From positions 58,698,027 through 58,762,026 of the forward strand of contig JAKSZU010000008.1 of the NCBI GenBank assembly GCA_026018925.1: a DNA stretch of 64,000 nucleotides. The letters run 5' to 3'. Within the stretch, counting starts at the first letter, position 1. Every line of letters begins with the position of its first letter. The notes beneath the pieces were generated by a model. It did not search any database, had not been told where the DNA came from, and was given only the letters and a program-made list of their open reading frames with translations. The position numbers and the translations under genes are program-made. This document shows, piece after piece, positions 1 to 12,176 of the stretch. The stretch comes from Tupaia tana. Its lineage: Eukaryota; Chordata; Mammalia; Scandentia; Tupaiidae.

Positions 1-1105
1 AAAGCCTTCAAAAAAAGTTTGGAGTTTGGAAGGGTTCCTTCCTTTTAGATCCTTAGACATAGTTTGAGGAGAGTTGGGAATAGCTATTTTTTAAAAGTTT
101 CATAAAGTTCAGAACTGAAGAAAAAGGGCTTTTTCTTTTTCAGAGACATTTATTACTGATTCAATCTCATTGCTTGTTACTGGTCTATTTAGGCTTTCTA
201 TTTGTTCCTGTTTAGTCTAGGTAAATTCTGTGTGTCCAGAAATTTGTCCATCTCATCTAGGATTATTTCTGTTTGCCATAAAGTCACTCGTAGTATTCTC
301 TCATGATTTTTAAATATTTTTATCTGTTATAATATTGCCCATCTCATTACTAATTTTATTTCTCTGATTACTTTCTCTGTTTTTCTTCATTATTCTAGTT
401 TGTCAATTTTGTTTACCCTATCAACAAAAATCAGCTTTTTGTTTTATTGATTTTTTTTGGGGGGGGGCTGTAGTTTTTATTTATTTAATTTATTTCTGCT
501 CTAATCTTTATTACTTCTTTTCTTGTGATATATTTATTTTTTAATTAATTAATCAACTCATTTTTGTTGTTGTTGTTGTTTGTCTAGTTCCTTAAGATGC
601 ATTGTTATGATATTTATTTGCCACCTTTCTTTTTCTTTTTTTCCTTGTGAGCACTAATTGTCATAAACTTCCCTCTTCTGATTGCTTTTGCTGTGTCCTA
701 AAGATTACGGAGTGTCATGTGTTCATTATCATTGATTTCAATAAATCCTTGAATTTCGGTCTGAATTTCTTCAGTAGTGTTGAAGTCATTCAGAAGTAGA
801 TTGTTCAGTTTTCTTGTTTTTGTGTATTTTAGAAAGCTCTTTCTGTTGCTGATTTCAAGTTTAACTCCTGTGTGGTCAGAAAAGACATTGCATATAGTTT
901 TTATACTTTTGAATTTGTGAAGGTTTGTTTTGTACCTTATTACATGGTTGATCTTCAAAATGTTTTATGTGGGATGAGAAAAATGTGTATTTTGTGGTTA
1001 TTGGATGAAATGTTTTATAAATATCTATCAAGTCCATTTGGTTTATGGTATCAATTAGCTCTTATATTTCTTTGTTCATTTTTTGTCTGCATGACCTGAC
1101 CTGAT
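1..1105 (-). mobile_element. L1 retrotransposon fragment, ORF2 endonuclease end and linker
   Basis: Read on the minus strand, 698-958 encodes an open segment with the L1 ORF2 order of motifs: an INHV..KTNLHKFKSI block, then FSDHTGVKLEI, then KLNNLLLND. This is the C-terminal part of the L1 endonuclease domain. The stretch from 1 to about 690 matches the linker toward reverse transcriptase, with stops and frame breaks throughout. The element is dead and divergent. The reverse transcriptase core would lie left of the window. Confidence 0.85.
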
Positions 1106-2830
1106 AATATTGTAGGAAATAGATTTTTCTATGCCTTTATTAATCTCTTCACCTCTGGGATACTCATCATGCAGATATTCAGCTGCTTAATAGTGTCTAG
1201 AATGTCCCATATGTTGTCCTTTTTTTTTTTTTAATTATTGTTTTCATTCTTTTTGGTGGCTTGGAATAAATTAGAGGTCTTCTCCCCCCCACCCTTTCAG
1301 GCTTTTGCCATAGAGTGAGTGTGCTTGCCAGAGAGAGAGAGAGAGAGAACGAGAGACAGTAAGAAAGAAAGTGAAAAATTGCCCCCTGGAGGGATGGTCA
1401 CACCACAATCCCTTCTTCTCTAACATCCTTGTGATATTTTGGGCATGCACTCAACGTGATTTTTCAGGCCTCTGGGTCCAAGACTCAAATTGCTGTCAAT
1501 TATGTGGGAGTCCATTGCCTTAATCACAATGCTACCTGCTGGCCCTACAGAGGTTTAGTCTTTAAGATCAGAGATTCTTTACTCTGTGTGGTCTTATCTG
1601 CTATTAATACTTTTGAGCGAGATTTTTATTTCTAGTATTGTATTCTTCACCTCCAGAAGTTCTTTTGAATTTTTTTAGGGTGTTTATCTCTTTATGAAAT
1701 TCTTCCTCCATGTCATGGGATGATTTTCTCATATCCTGAAATTGATTGCCCCCCCCTTTTTTGTATGCCACTGAGTTTTGTTATGATAAATATTCTTACA
1801 TCTTTTTCTGACATTTCTGTGATTTCTTGTTTATGAGGAGTTATTGCATTCTTTTACCAGAGAGATAATTCCTTGTTTTCTCATATTTATTATGTCTCTG
1901 TGTTGATTTTTAGGTATCTGCTTAAGTACTCACTTCTTCCTAATTTTTGGAGTAGGTTCTGTAGTGCCAGAGAGGAAAAATAGCTCTGATTCCCAAGTTT
2001 GTCCTTGGCAAATGGTGCACAAGTGGCTGGTGACCAGTCATGTCTTCTAAATAAGAGTAGCGTTTGCATAGCCTGTGTGTGAGACAATTCAGGGAACTCT
2101 AGAAGAGCTGCATTGTGGGTGGTATCAGTTGGAGGAGAAAACCATTCTTCTGGACTTAAGTATGTTAGGATGGAGAGTGTAGGCCTGCTTTGCCAGCCAG
2201 ACAGGGGGTGGTGGTGCCCAAATACCTCAGTCTCTGTTGGGGTGGGGGGGTGCTCTCTTTTGAGTCTTCTGCTTTCTGTGGAGACTTAATTGTAAATGGA
2301 GCTCCACCTGCTGGTCAGCTTGAAGAATGGTGCAACTTTCTTGACAGCTTGGGGTGGAGGTGGAGTGGGAGGTCCAATCCCTGCCTCCCCTGAAGCTGTT
2401 TGCTCTTGTTCTTCCCTGTGATGTGTGTTATCTCTGTGCCAGTTTCCTTGTTCTTCTGTAGGTGGGAATGCTGAAATCCACAGCGGGATTCTGGGGTTCA
2501 TCGTTTCAGAGGAGAGTTTCTCTCATTTTTCTCCTCCTGAGGGGGGTGGTTGAGGAGGGAGAAGTCTTCTAGAGCCTCACCAGCTTCAGGTGGTTTGTTC
2601 CTCTCCACTTCTGTAAGTAAAAACCATGCAAATCAGAAGTTCCTGTTCCTGCCAAATCCCTCCTGTTCCTCCATGTTCTCGCCTGATTTCTCTCTCTGTA
2701 GTGGCTCTTTGTAGGCAGTGTCTGTGACACAGGCACCTGCAGGCTGCAAAAGCCATGGTGGTTGGCCCTTACCTCACTCAGTGGCCATGTTCCCCTGACT
2801 TACCCCAAACTCTCTGGTCTGGATGTGGCC
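1106..2830 (-). mobile_element. Probable 5' part of an old L1, minus strand
   Basis: The T-rich plus-strand text at 1135-1230 and 1555-1900 (for example TATTGTATTCTTCACCTCC near 1638) resembles the 5' region of old mammalian L1 elements read backwards. It lies directly upstream, in element sense, of the ORF2 piece with no recognisable ORF1 between them. A SINE at 1297-1545 interrupts it. Family assignment is from memory of the repeat text, and the right edge is uncertain. Confidence 0.45.
1297..1545 (-). mobile_element. SINE-I, full length, diverged
   Basis: The minus-strand head ends in CTACCTGCTGGCCC at 1532-1545. The 3' part shows TTTTGCCATAGAGTG with a GA-rich tract. It is inserted in the L1 5'-region remnant, so it is younger than that element. 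Confidence 0.85.
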
Positions 2831-2967
2831 GGGCATTGAGCCAGTGAGGAGGGAGACTAAGTGGAGGAGTCAGAGTGAGGAGTCGTAGCTGTGGTGCTGG
2901 GGACAGCAGGGGCAGCACCAGTGAGCATATAGGCAGGTGGTGGTGGGGCTGGCTCCCCAGGTCTCAC

Positions 2968-3180
2968 TCTTCAGAGAGAGACAGAGAAAGGGTGGGGAGG
3001 GAGGGAGAGAGAAAGCACTCCCAGTGGGGTGTGGTGTCACAATCCCTTTCCTCCATCAGTTGAAATTTGGGGCACACACCCACATGTGCCCAACATGGTT
3101 TTCAAGCTCCCAGAGCTGAGATTTGAACCTTAGTGAAGTGGGAGCTGGTTTCCTGTAACCACAAAGCTATGCATTCTCTC
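2968..3180 (-). mobile_element. Diverged SINE, SINE-I like
   Basis: A GA-rich start (TCAGAGAGAGACAGAG) is followed by a CACAATCCCTTTCCTCC block and a CACATGTGCCCAACATG block, in the order expected of SINE-I read backwards. The tRNA-like head is badly eroded, and some features (AGCACTCCCAGTGGGG) recall SINE-II. Confidence 0.55.
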
Positions 3181-3547
3181 CAGTTCTTGGAGCAGTAATC
3201 TTGTTAGCCAAGCCTCCAGGACAGGTCGGAGCCTTGTCGTTCAGCCCTGCCTTACTAAGTATTCACTTCCCTTCACTGTGCAGCCATGAGGATGGATTGA
3301 ATTGTTCTGTACATGCTGTTCTGTTTATCTGGTAGTTTTCATTAATCTTTCCTTTCCTGGGTGAAGGTTGCTTCCACCAGGGAGGCATTCGCAGGCTTTC
3401 CCAAGGCAAGAACAATTAAAACGAAGTTAGGAGAAATTCATTCCACCTCAACCAGAAGCCTCAGCTCCTGCAAAGCTATTCTGGCAGTCCGAGAAAACCA
3501 TATGTTCTCAACCAAATCATAATTTTGCAAAAGCTTTAGAGAGAAAA

Positions 3548-3595
<48 letters not shown>

Positions 3596-5721
3596 GAAGA
3601 AGAGAAATGGAACAAAAAGTAAAATAAAAATTTTAAAAGGGAAAGGAAAAGAAACTCTCCAGACTTCTGTGTCACTTTCAGGTGCTAGGTTCTGAGTTTC
3701 TATCTCAGAAGTGACTGCAAAACACCAGAGCCTTGAGCCATGGCTCCTCTTCACCCTTCATTCAAAGATGTCTGGGTTTGGGGTTTTGGAAGATAACTTA
3801 GAACCCGGGTAGCCAAGGGCACTCATTTATACAGGGCCATGCAGCCTGTTTGGGGCAGAGGCACAGGTCCTCTGGCTCCCTGTCCAGTGTGCTTATCTTA
3901 TTCTATTCTGCCCTTTGTTAGAATTTTCTTTAAGATGAGTTTTGCATCAAGTCATGTAGACAGTCAGGGCGACTGGCAGGCTCAGACTGGGTTTCCACAG
4001 GGGGTTACAGAGCAGGCTATAGAAGCACAGCAAGAAAAGAGTGATGGGCCGTTTGCCTTTATTCTTCCCCAGGGTGTCTGCAGGCTATATGAGCTGGCTG
4101 AGCATAAGCCACTGGCCTCTGCAGGGGCGCAGGGTCAGAATGAGCTGGTCTCACTTAATGGGAATTGCAGGATGCCAGAGGAGAGTGCTCTGCGAGTGGG
4201 GGACAAGGCGTTCATGGACAGTTTATGAGGTCACTGTTTCTACTTCCCTGCACCCCCCCAAAAAAGAGACCACATTTGTCCTCCCACACTGGCAACAGCA
4301 GCAAACCAGAGAGTTCTGTTCGACAAGTCTAGAGCCTCATTGCTGATGTACATTTTCAGTATCCTGAATTCTAGAAAGCTGTTAGAGCGGGCCTTCAGTT
4401 GGAAGTGCTCCCTGTCTTGCAGCTCCATTGGTGGTGGCTGAGCGGGCATAATCAGGACCTCTCAGATGTCTTAAGCATTTTAATGGGAGAGGACAGTCAA
4501 AGCTCCCTATCAGCCTCAGGCATTTTCTTTTTTATTTTTTTAAGGGATCAACCCTTGGATATTTGTCTCTTTGTACTCGGCAACTTTGAGTACCTTGAGC
4601 TGAACAGAAAGAAGGGTCTGAAGGGTCAAACCTGATCTGGCTGGTCCAGTGAGAGGAGACATACCCCAGTGGAATTCTTGGGATCACAGGAAGATTTTTA
4701 CCTGAAAAGAGGGAAGAAAGAGGGGCTGCTTGCTCTTAGCAGATGGCTGACTCACCCAGAGACAAGGGAACCACCCAGATGTTATTTCACAGCCCGTAAC
4801 ACAGATCACCCTAACAGTGGCTGCTGAGTAACCTTGTATCTGAAGCACCTTTTCACCTGCACCTCGAGAGGGGTCTGTGCTCAGAGGACATTGTTCAGGT
4901 ACGGGGTCTCCTTGATTCCCACCAATGTAGGCAAACAGGGCTCTGAGGGGGGGAAGCTGGCAACCCTCCTCACCAGGGGTTTGCTGTCGCTGCTGGCATT
5001 TAATCCCCCCAGGAAAAGCAACTGAGGTGTATGCACCTGGCAGCAGTGTTAGCGAGTGAGTGTGAGCATGCTGATGTAGAAGTCCGGGTGTGGCTGTCTC
5101 CCATGGCAACACCTCAGCTCTGCAGAAAGGCAGGTAAATGTGAACTCAGGCTGAATACACAGACTGCACCGCTCTGCAGCGCTCTCAGCTGGGACCCCGG
5201 CTCCTCATCACCAATCCTGCCCCTCCCACCCAACCACCCAAAAATCATTTTAACCCAGTGAGAGAGAAATACGACCTTTGGTGATGACTCTGAGGCAGAC
5301 TCCAGCTAGGGCTTCCCTGCCCAGGTTGTGGTACAAACTGTAGTTTAGGGATAAAAGCAAGAAAGTGGTTATTACTGTGGCTGTAATAGTGCGGTTGGTA
5401 ACAGCAAGAAACAGGCACTCTATTCCAGGGAGACAACAATGTTGAGTCAGGCAAGAAACATTATTGATAATGGAGGCAAAATAAAGAGGAATTGCAGGTT
5501 AAAGGGATCAAGTAGCTTTTTAGAAGCTGCAGGAAGAAAAGATGAAGAGAGAGAAGGGACTCAATCCGGTAGCACAGGAGAGGGGAATAAAATAGAGATC
5601 TTTGGGCAAAAATAAATGTTCCCAAGGCATAGAGAAAAACCTTTATGTGTGAGACTGGAAATTGGCTGCCAGTATGCTTTTAAAATGTCCTGAAGGATTA
5701 AAGGGGGAAAGGGGGTATGGA
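3181..5721. other. Upstream or intron 1 sequence, no gene seen
   Basis: Mostly unique sequence with a tetranucleotide microsatellite at 3546-3594. Open frames here (for example 3839-4228 plus and 4684-5112 minus) show no recognisable domain and no codon-like pattern, so I do not call them genes. The non-coding first exon of DCSTAMP could be here or in the following kilobases; I cannot pick it out. Confidence 0.5.
3546..3594 (+). repeat. (AAAG)n microsatellite
   Basis: About 12 uninterrupted AAAG units, grading into GA-rich sequence up to about 3605. Confidence 0.95.
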
Positions 5722-5925
5722 TACTGGTACAGTGGTACGATGTGGTGCTCTGCAAGGCTGACTCTTACGGGAAAGTTCTGAGTTAATGCCCTGAGACCTT
5801 CCTAATACACTGGGCCCAGGGTCCAGGGCTAACTGAGACTGGGGTTGAATCATGGCATTGAAACTCTCCTAGGGGTGCTGTGTCTCTCTAGTACGTGGAA
5901 GAAATAAATAAACTTGAAAGAAAAG
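5722..5925 (+). mobile_element. SINE-II copy
   Basis: The head carries GCTCTGCAAGGCTGAC and GGGAAAGTTCTGAGTT. The 3' end is GGAAGAAATAAATAAACTT at 5907-5925, the typical SINE-II tail. Confidence 0.75.
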
Positions 5926-6104
5926 GGGAGGAAAGTAATTCAAGGGAGTGGAAAAGTGAAAGGAGAGAAGGGGCAGAGCAGGGAGAAGAGGGTGCAATGT
6001 GCTGCCGTGTGGACAGTGCAGATGTAGAGCCCGTCCAGGAGCCCAGAATGTTCTGTGAGACTGTGCTAAATTCTAGAGCTTTCTACTTGCCTTATGGTCC
6101 TCAG

Positions 6105-6255
6105 ATGAGCAGCAGCAGCAGCAGCAGCACCAGCAGCACCAGGAAGCTTGCTAAGAAGCAAAATCTCAGGGGCCCCCTTAGACCTTCTGAATCAAAATCT
6201 ACTTTTAAACAAGATTCTCCCCGTGATTACACACCCAGGTCTGAGAAGTTTGAGC
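6105..6255 (+). mobile_element. MER5A-like hAT DNA transposon remnant
   Basis: An AGC run (6107-6129) sits where MER5A has its CAGCAGCATC block. It is followed by CTTGCTAAGAAGCAAAATC, CTTCTGAATCAAAATCTAC and a terminal GAGAAGTTTGAGC, which is the MER5A order. It is a non-autonomous Charlie-group element, long inactive. Confidence 0.7.
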
Positions 6256-6834
6256 TATACAATTCCCTCCAATTCTAAACATAAAATTTAAGAATCCGAG
6301 TATCTGCTTGACAACGTCTTTAAAGAGGAAACAAGCAAGAAACTTGTCAAAATTCTGATTTGCCCACAAGGAAGAACTGGAGATGTCTGAGGAAAGATCC
6401 ACAGAATGGCTACACCTCCATGGGTGCAGGAGAGAAATCAGCAGACATCTCAGGAGGCATGAAGAGCCTCATAGGGCAAGGCTGGTGACACAGCCCAGCT
6501 CCCGTCTCCAAACCCCTCATCAATTCGAGCAATCTTTGCCTAAAGATCTGAGAATGGAAGCTCTCTATTTTCTGTGGCAGCAAAGAAGCAAGAAGTAGAA
6601 ATAGGTTGCCTTTACTGGGAACCTTATTTCCAGGTAGTTTCAGGGTACTTGCTAAAGTATCCCTCATTAAGCGTCACCAAGAAGGATCAGACAACCCTTC
6701 TAGAAGGGACAATGAGCATCAAAATGGGGAAGCATTCAATGCCGCACTTGACAACGACAAAGGGCACACTTGAATACCAGCCTCAGGGCCTGCAGTCTGA
6801 CATTCCGTGCTGTGGCTGGAGCTACAAAATCCTG

Positions 6835-7190
6835 GATGGTGGCACCATGGTAATGCAAGGTTCTGCAAAGCTGACCTATAAGAGAAACTTGTGGGTTCAT
6901 GTCCAGAAACTTCCATGAACATGCCAAGCACATGTGTAATAGTAATATTATTCTCATATAATAATCTGGGACTAGCTGAAACTGGGGGTAGACTGCAGAA
7001 TAGTCTATTGTACAAGACCTCTTGCAATTCCGGTCACGTAATCTGAATGAAAATGCTCAAAACAGGAAAGGCTACCTGATTCCTTTAACCTGTAATTTCT
7101 CTTGCAGCATAATCTACAGACTCTGATGGGAGTGACTTTTTCGGTCTCTCTTGCTCATTAAATAAATAAATAAATAAAAGATTTTTTAAA
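6835..7190 (+). mobile_element. SINE-II copy with internal extra sequence
   Basis: The head resembles other SINE-II copies (TTCTGCAAAGCTGACC, GTGGGTTCATGTCC, then GCCAAGCACATG and GCTGAAACTGGGGG). An (AAAT)n tail sits at 7158-7180. About 130 bases between 7010 and 7140 do not fit the family and may be an insertion. Confidence 0.6.
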
Positions 7191-9304
7191 AAATAAGAGA
7201 GAACACTTTCAGTCCTCTTACTGCAGAAAGCTTTGGTGTTTTTTGGTGACATGCTGTTTTCAGCATAAAAACAAGGATGATATTATTAGGGCTGCTGCTT
7301 GTTAAGAAAACATGTGCCTCTTACAGGCCAAAATTGCAGTAATATATCTTGTTTAATTGATATTAGATTTTATTGCAGAATGTTAAAATTTTAATGTGTC
7401 CATAAATCTGTTTCATGCTTTCAGAAAAATGTCTGTATTAAGAACACATTGTACAAGGATGAAGGCGAGAAAAAGGAAAAATGAATCCAAAATATACATT
7501 ATTAATTTTTTAGGAAGCAAGCAAAATAGGGCCCCATAAAGGAAATGAGAAAAAAAAAATGACTGAGATTTCTGATTTGCCTTTGAGAAGAATCTACTGA
7601 TTTGAAACATACTTTTACAGAGTCAGCTATGTCGAGGCAAGGGGGAAAAGTGAGCAATGGAAACGGGTTACACGATATATAGGTCAGCCCTTAAACAGTC
7701 ACTGACAGAAAGTATGATGTGTTTCTGGGATGGCCATCTGTCATGTAACTGAGTCATGTCATCTGGGCATGGCACAGCAGAGAGGACTCACCCAGAAATC
7801 GGGGAAGCTGCCTATGGGTCCTGCTCTACCATCTCCTCTGTGTGGTCACTGGCCAATGTCAGTGAGCTCCCAGCCTCAGCTTCTACTGTATAAAATGCAG
7901 AGAGCTTCAGGGTAGGGTGGGGCGCCGACTGCAGACAGATCCTTTATGAAGAGCAGAGTGCCTGTACACAGCAAAATAGGCAGTTCCTACCTAATTGTGT
8001 ATCGATTGGTCAAATAATGATGTGCAATCATATCCAAAGTAACGACAAAGAAAGTGCCTGGGCATCTGACACCTGAAGGCTGCTTGGAGCTGGGCGTCCT
8101 GCCCCTGCTCACCTGCCCACCAGTCCTCCCGCCACGCTGTGACGCAGGTGGGCAATGCCGGGGAAGGTTTGAGAGCACAGAGCCATTCCAGTGGATGTCT
8201 CTGTTTTCCCTGGGGACTGTGTCTGTGCGTGTTGCTGACCTTCAGTTCAACCTCTGATTGGGAAAGGAAGCAAGCTTGCAGAAAATGAGCACTGGGGCCT
8301 GTTGTTGGTCTCCCTGCCAGTAACAGCAGAATTTTCTTCCCTCTGGTGAAGTAAGGCATCCTTGTACGTGGGCCCTTGCATCTCTGCTAAGGCCAATTCC
8401 CATAGGGTAATGACCTTTCTTCAACACTTGGGTTCTTCCTGTACCTCTTTTCTGCTTTGAGCATTTCCATTCAGACTATGTGACAGGAACTGCACGCCTT
8501 CCTTACTCTTGCTGGAAGAATTTACGCATTTTGCTTCCTAACCTGCCTATCTTCCCTGTCTTCTTTCTGCCCTTTGTTAACCTCATTCAACTCAAATACA
8601 GAAAAAGGATAATTTCCTTCCCTCTAGTTGCTCAGTTCCTGCCTTCTGGCCAGTGCCTGAATCCATTCCTCACCTAAGGGTAATTCCCTGATTCTAATAG
8701 TATTAAGCTGTTTCATAAATTCAGTCCCCATCTATTTGATGTGAGAAGGGATTTATTTGAGAGTATTTAAAAATTAATCAATGTCCTCATTAAAATCCTG
8801 TACACATGATATAAAACTTGTTAGATATTTTGATGTCAGTCAAGAGAGAAAAATCTCAAATTTATTTTATATCATTCAAAATAAACTTGGGTCTCTCTGA
8901 GTGCATCACAGACCTATCTCTGCATGACTGACAGGGTAGTAGCAGCCCCATTACACCCTCTTTTTAATTATTCCAGATCTAGGAAAAAAAGAAAAGATGG
9001 TAATTCCGTGACAAAAACTTTCTGTTTTCCTTGTAAGATTCTCAGGAGGGAACTGTATTCAGAGGGTGGGGTGGAGGAGGGAAGAAGCAATGTTTAAAAA
9101 CTAGAGCTACAATGGCCTCAGTGCAATCCCACGTGTAAGTCTGGATGCCCTTGGTAAGTGTTCTGGTCTGCAAAATTAGAGCACAAGCAGTAGACAGCTG
9201 TTGAGGAGTTATCTTACATAATGCAGTTTACTGAAACTTCAGCCTTTCCATCAGCCTAGTGTTCGTTTCACCTGTTGAGGTCCATATTGTCATCTCTTTT
9301 TTTT
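7191..9304. other. Intron 1 or upstream sequence, no gene seen
   Basis: Largely unique. A weak MIR match lies at about 7850-7905. The stretch 8740-8990 is AT-rich. No coding exon, CpG-rich promoter or splice-bounded open frame was recognised. Confidence 0.5.
7850..7905 (+). mobile_element. MIR SINE fragment
   Basis: CAGCCTCAGCTTCTACTGTA followed by TAAAATGCAGAG is the worn core of MIR (CCTCAGTTTCCTCATCTGTA, AAATGGG). The TATAAAA inside is therefore not evidence for a promoter. Confidence 0.5.
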
Positions 9305-9542
9305 AGAGAGAGATTTTGGGTCTATGGCATGTGCACTTGCTGGAGAGACAGAGAGACAGCAAGTAAAAATCACCTCCCAGGGAGGATGGCCATGCCAAAA
9401 TCCCTTCTTCTCCCAGGATCTAGGGCATGCACACAAACCTGTTGTGAGTTTTTTTCTGAATTGCTGGGTCTGAGACTCAAACCGCAGTCGACTACGGGAG
9501 AGTCCAGCGACGTAACCATCACACCATCTGCTTGCTGGCTCC
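9305..9542 (-). mobile_element. SINE-I, full length
   Basis: GAGAGATTTTGGGTCTATGGC at the 3' side and ACACCATCTGCTTGCTGGCT at the head side. The B box is visible in reverse near 9475-9485. Confidence 0.85.
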
Positions 9543-9899
9543 CACCATTGTTGTCTTTATCAGTTAGCAATTGCAGCCTAACAGACTAGTACAGAAATCA
9601 GCGATTTAATATAAATCAGCAGGTATTAAACTCACGTGAAGGCGGGTGGGCTGGCTGGGTACTGATGGGTCCAGGATGGCCTCTCACCTCTCCCACATAT
9701 CTGGCAGTTGGATGGCTATTGGCTGAGTCGATGGAACTGACTGGTCAAGGGCCTCTCATCATCCAGCCGTCCAATCTGGTGTGAGAGGCAGAACAACGAC
9801 CCCCCCCCCCCCAAACTGTCCATGTCCTAATCCTGGAACCTGTGCCTATGTTGCCTTAAATGGTAAAAGGAACTCTACAGATATGATTACCTGAAAGGT

Positions 9900-10165
9900 T
9901 TAGTTTTGTTTTTTGTAGAGGTTTTTGCCTTAGGCCATGCACAATTGCCAGAGAGAAAGAGACAGAGATAGTGAGAGAGAAAGAGAGAAATCACGCTCCT
10001 GGGGAATAGTCACGCTGCAATCTCTTCTTCATTCTCCTCCTGGGACCTTGGGCACAGATGTACATGTGCCCAGCATGAGTTTCAAGACACAAGGTCTGAG
10101 ACCCAAACCACAGTCAGCCATGTGGGAGTCCAGTGACATAACTGCTATGCCATCTGCCGGTTCCC
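9900..10165 (-). mobile_element. SINE-I, full length, inserted in an ancient repeat
   Basis: Flanked by the target duplication ACCTGAAAG at 9889-9897 and 10166-10174. The body runs from TTTTGTAGAGGTTTTTGCC to CATCTGCCGGTTCCC. Confidence 0.9.
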
Positions 10166-10487
10166 ACCTGAAAGATTTTGAGATGGGGAGACTATCCTGG
10201 GCTATTTGATGGGCACACTGTAGTTATAGAGTTTATCCGGAAGGCAGGAGACGGGCATCGTAGAGAGAAGATGTGAGGATGGGAGCAGAGGTCAGAGGGG
10301 AGGAAGTTGTAACGCTGCTGACTTTGAAATGGAGGAAGTGTCCAGGAGCCAGAAACTGTGGGCAGCCACTAGAAATGGGGAAAAGTAAGGAAACAGATTC
10401 TCCCCTAGAGCTTCCAGAAGAAACACAGCACTGTGAACCAATTTTAGACTTCTGACCTCCAGCATTGTAAGAATAAATATGTGTTTC

Positions 10488-10755
10488 TTTTTTTTTTTTT
10501 TTTTTGAGAGATTTTTGCTATAGGGCACGTGTGCTTGCCAGGTAGACAGAGAGAGACAGAGAGACAGAAAGCGAGAAATCACCCCCCAGGGGGAATGGCC
10601 ATGCCACACTCCCTTCTCCTCCATTCTCTTCTCGGATCTTGGGCATGCACGCACACGCGCTCGGTGTGAGTTTTAAGGCACCGGGTCCGGGACTTGAACC
10701 GCAGTTGACTACATGGGAGTTCAGTGACATAGCCATTACGCTAACTGCTGGTCCC
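10488..10755 (-). mobile_element. SINE-I, full length, inserted in an ancient repeat
   Basis: An oligo(T) tract (10488-10505, the reverse-oriented tail) precedes GAGAGATTTTTGCTATAGGG. The head ends in CTAACTGCTGGTCCC at 10741-10755. Imperfect flanking repeats ATATGTGTTTCTTT and ATACCTGTTTCTTT mark the target. Confidence 0.9.
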
Positions 10756-11134
10756 AATACCTGTTTCTTTAAAGCACTAAGCCTGTGGTCATTTGCTACA
10801 GTGGCAATAGGAGACTGGACTGAACATGGCAGTAGCAGGGTTCTAAGAGAGCATGTGGGAGTTAGTTGCAGGTCACTTCTGCCACATTTTATCAGCCAAA
10901 GAAGTCAAAGGCCAGTCCAGATTCCAGGAATGGGTGAAGAGACCTCACCTCTTGTCAGGTTTTATTTCTCTCACCTCTTGGAGGAGGAAGCTGTGAAGTC
11001 ACATGGCAAGGGGCTACACAAAGGAAAGGGTAAAGAATTATAGCCATTTTTTAGTCAGTTTATCAGCATGTCCTGTACACATGACAGAGGACATTTAAAA
11101 GCCACTTCTGATTTTGCTTTCTTTTCATTTCCAG

Positions 11135-12176
11135 GGATACAGGAAGTATGGGTATCTGGTCTTCAGGCACCGACATCTTTCTAAGTTTCTGGGAGATTTA
11201 TGTGTCTCCAAAAAGCTATGGATGGATGGACTTTATCCAGCATTTGGGAGTTTGCTGTTTCATTGCTTTCATTTGCGTGGGCCTCCTCTCTGTGGCCTTC
11301 TACTGGTTTCTGTCATCAATCATAGTGTTCGCCACCTCCTGGATCATCGCGTGTGTTCTGCTGTGTTGCTCCAAGCATGCTCGCTGCTTTGTTCTCCTTG
11401 TCTTTCTCTCTTGTGGCCTACGTGAAGGCAGAAATGCTTTGATTGCAGCTGGCACAGGAATAGTGATCTTTGGACACGTGGAAAATGTTTTTCACAACTT
11501 TAAAGGTCTCCTAGACAGTATGACTTGCAATCTAAGGGCAAAGAGTTTTTCCATACATTTTCCACTTTTGAAAAAATATATTGAAGCAATTCAGTGGATT
11601 TATGGCCTCGCCACGCCACTAAGTCTATTTGATGACCTTGTTTCTTGGAACCAGACACTGGCGGTCTCTCTCTTCAGTCCCAGTCACATCCTGGAAGCAC
11701 AGCTAAATGACACCAAAGGGGAAGTTCTGCGTGTCTTGTACCAGATGACAACGGCAACGGAGGTGGTGTCCTCCCTGGGTCAGAAGCTATTTGCCCTCAC
11801 AGGGCTTTTGCTGGTCCTCCTTGGCACTGGCCTCTTCATGAAGCGATTTCTGGGCCCTGGTGGTCAGAAATATGAGAACATCTACATCACCAGACAGTTT
11901 GTTCAGTTCGATGAGAGGGAGCGGCATCAGCAGAGGCCCTGTGTCCTCCCGCTGAACAAGAAGGAAAGGAAGAAGTATACTGTTGTCCCGTCCTTACGGC
12001 TGACTCCCAGAGAAAGGAAAAACCTGGGGCTGTTTTTCCTCCCCATACTTACTCACCTCTACGTCTGGGTGCTGTTCGCAGCTGTAGACTATCTGCTGTA
12101 TCGGCTCATTTTCTCCGTGGGCAAACATTTCCAAAGCTTGCCAGGCCTGCAGGTCCACTTGCAGCTACAAGAAGGG
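11135..12176 (+). CDS. DCSTAMP: DCSTAMP first coding exon
   Basis: The exon opens after a pyrimidine-rich acceptor (TTTCATTTCCAG, AG at 11133-11134). Thirteen untranslated bases lead to the ATG at 11148. The start MGIWSSGTDIF matches the family start, and GGAAGTATGG gives a weak Kozak context. Residues 1-343 are encoded without interruption. The exon ends GAAGGG with donor GTGAGG at 12177, exactly between codons. Reading on into the intron would add nine foreign residues before a stop at 12204-12206, which is how the true boundary is recognised. In the family this exon also carries most of the protein. Confidence 0.96.

Larger units (their letters stand above)
9788..10830 (+). mobile_element. 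Ancient interspersed repeat, split by two SINE-I insertions
   Basis: Pieces 9816-9899, 10167-10490 and 10756-10830 form one old element: TGTCCATGTCCTAATCC, CAGATATGATTACC, TTGAGATGGGGAGACTATCC, CTTCCAGAAGAAACACAGCA, GACTTCTGACCTCCAGC, AATAAATATGTGTTTCTTT, GTGGTCATTTGCTACAG. Copies on the other strand lie at 12597-13275 and 32757-33535. I know this repeat from many placental genomes but cannot name its family with confidence. Confidence 0.7.

Noticed and set aside
3839-4228. 129-residue open frame as a gene
   Set aside because: No domain, no splice-supported extension, and overlapping open frames of similar length. It is consistent with chance in moderately GC-rich DNA.
4684-5112. 142-residue minus-strand open frame as a gene
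   Set aside because: It overlaps plus-strand open frames, shows no recognisable motif and carries no repeat-independent support.
7884-7896. TATA box (CTGTATAAAATG) as the DCSTAMP promoter
   Set aside because: It lies in a worn MIR core (CCTCAGTTTCCTCATCTGTA type), so the TATA-like string is inherited from the repeat. No other promoter evidence is nearby.
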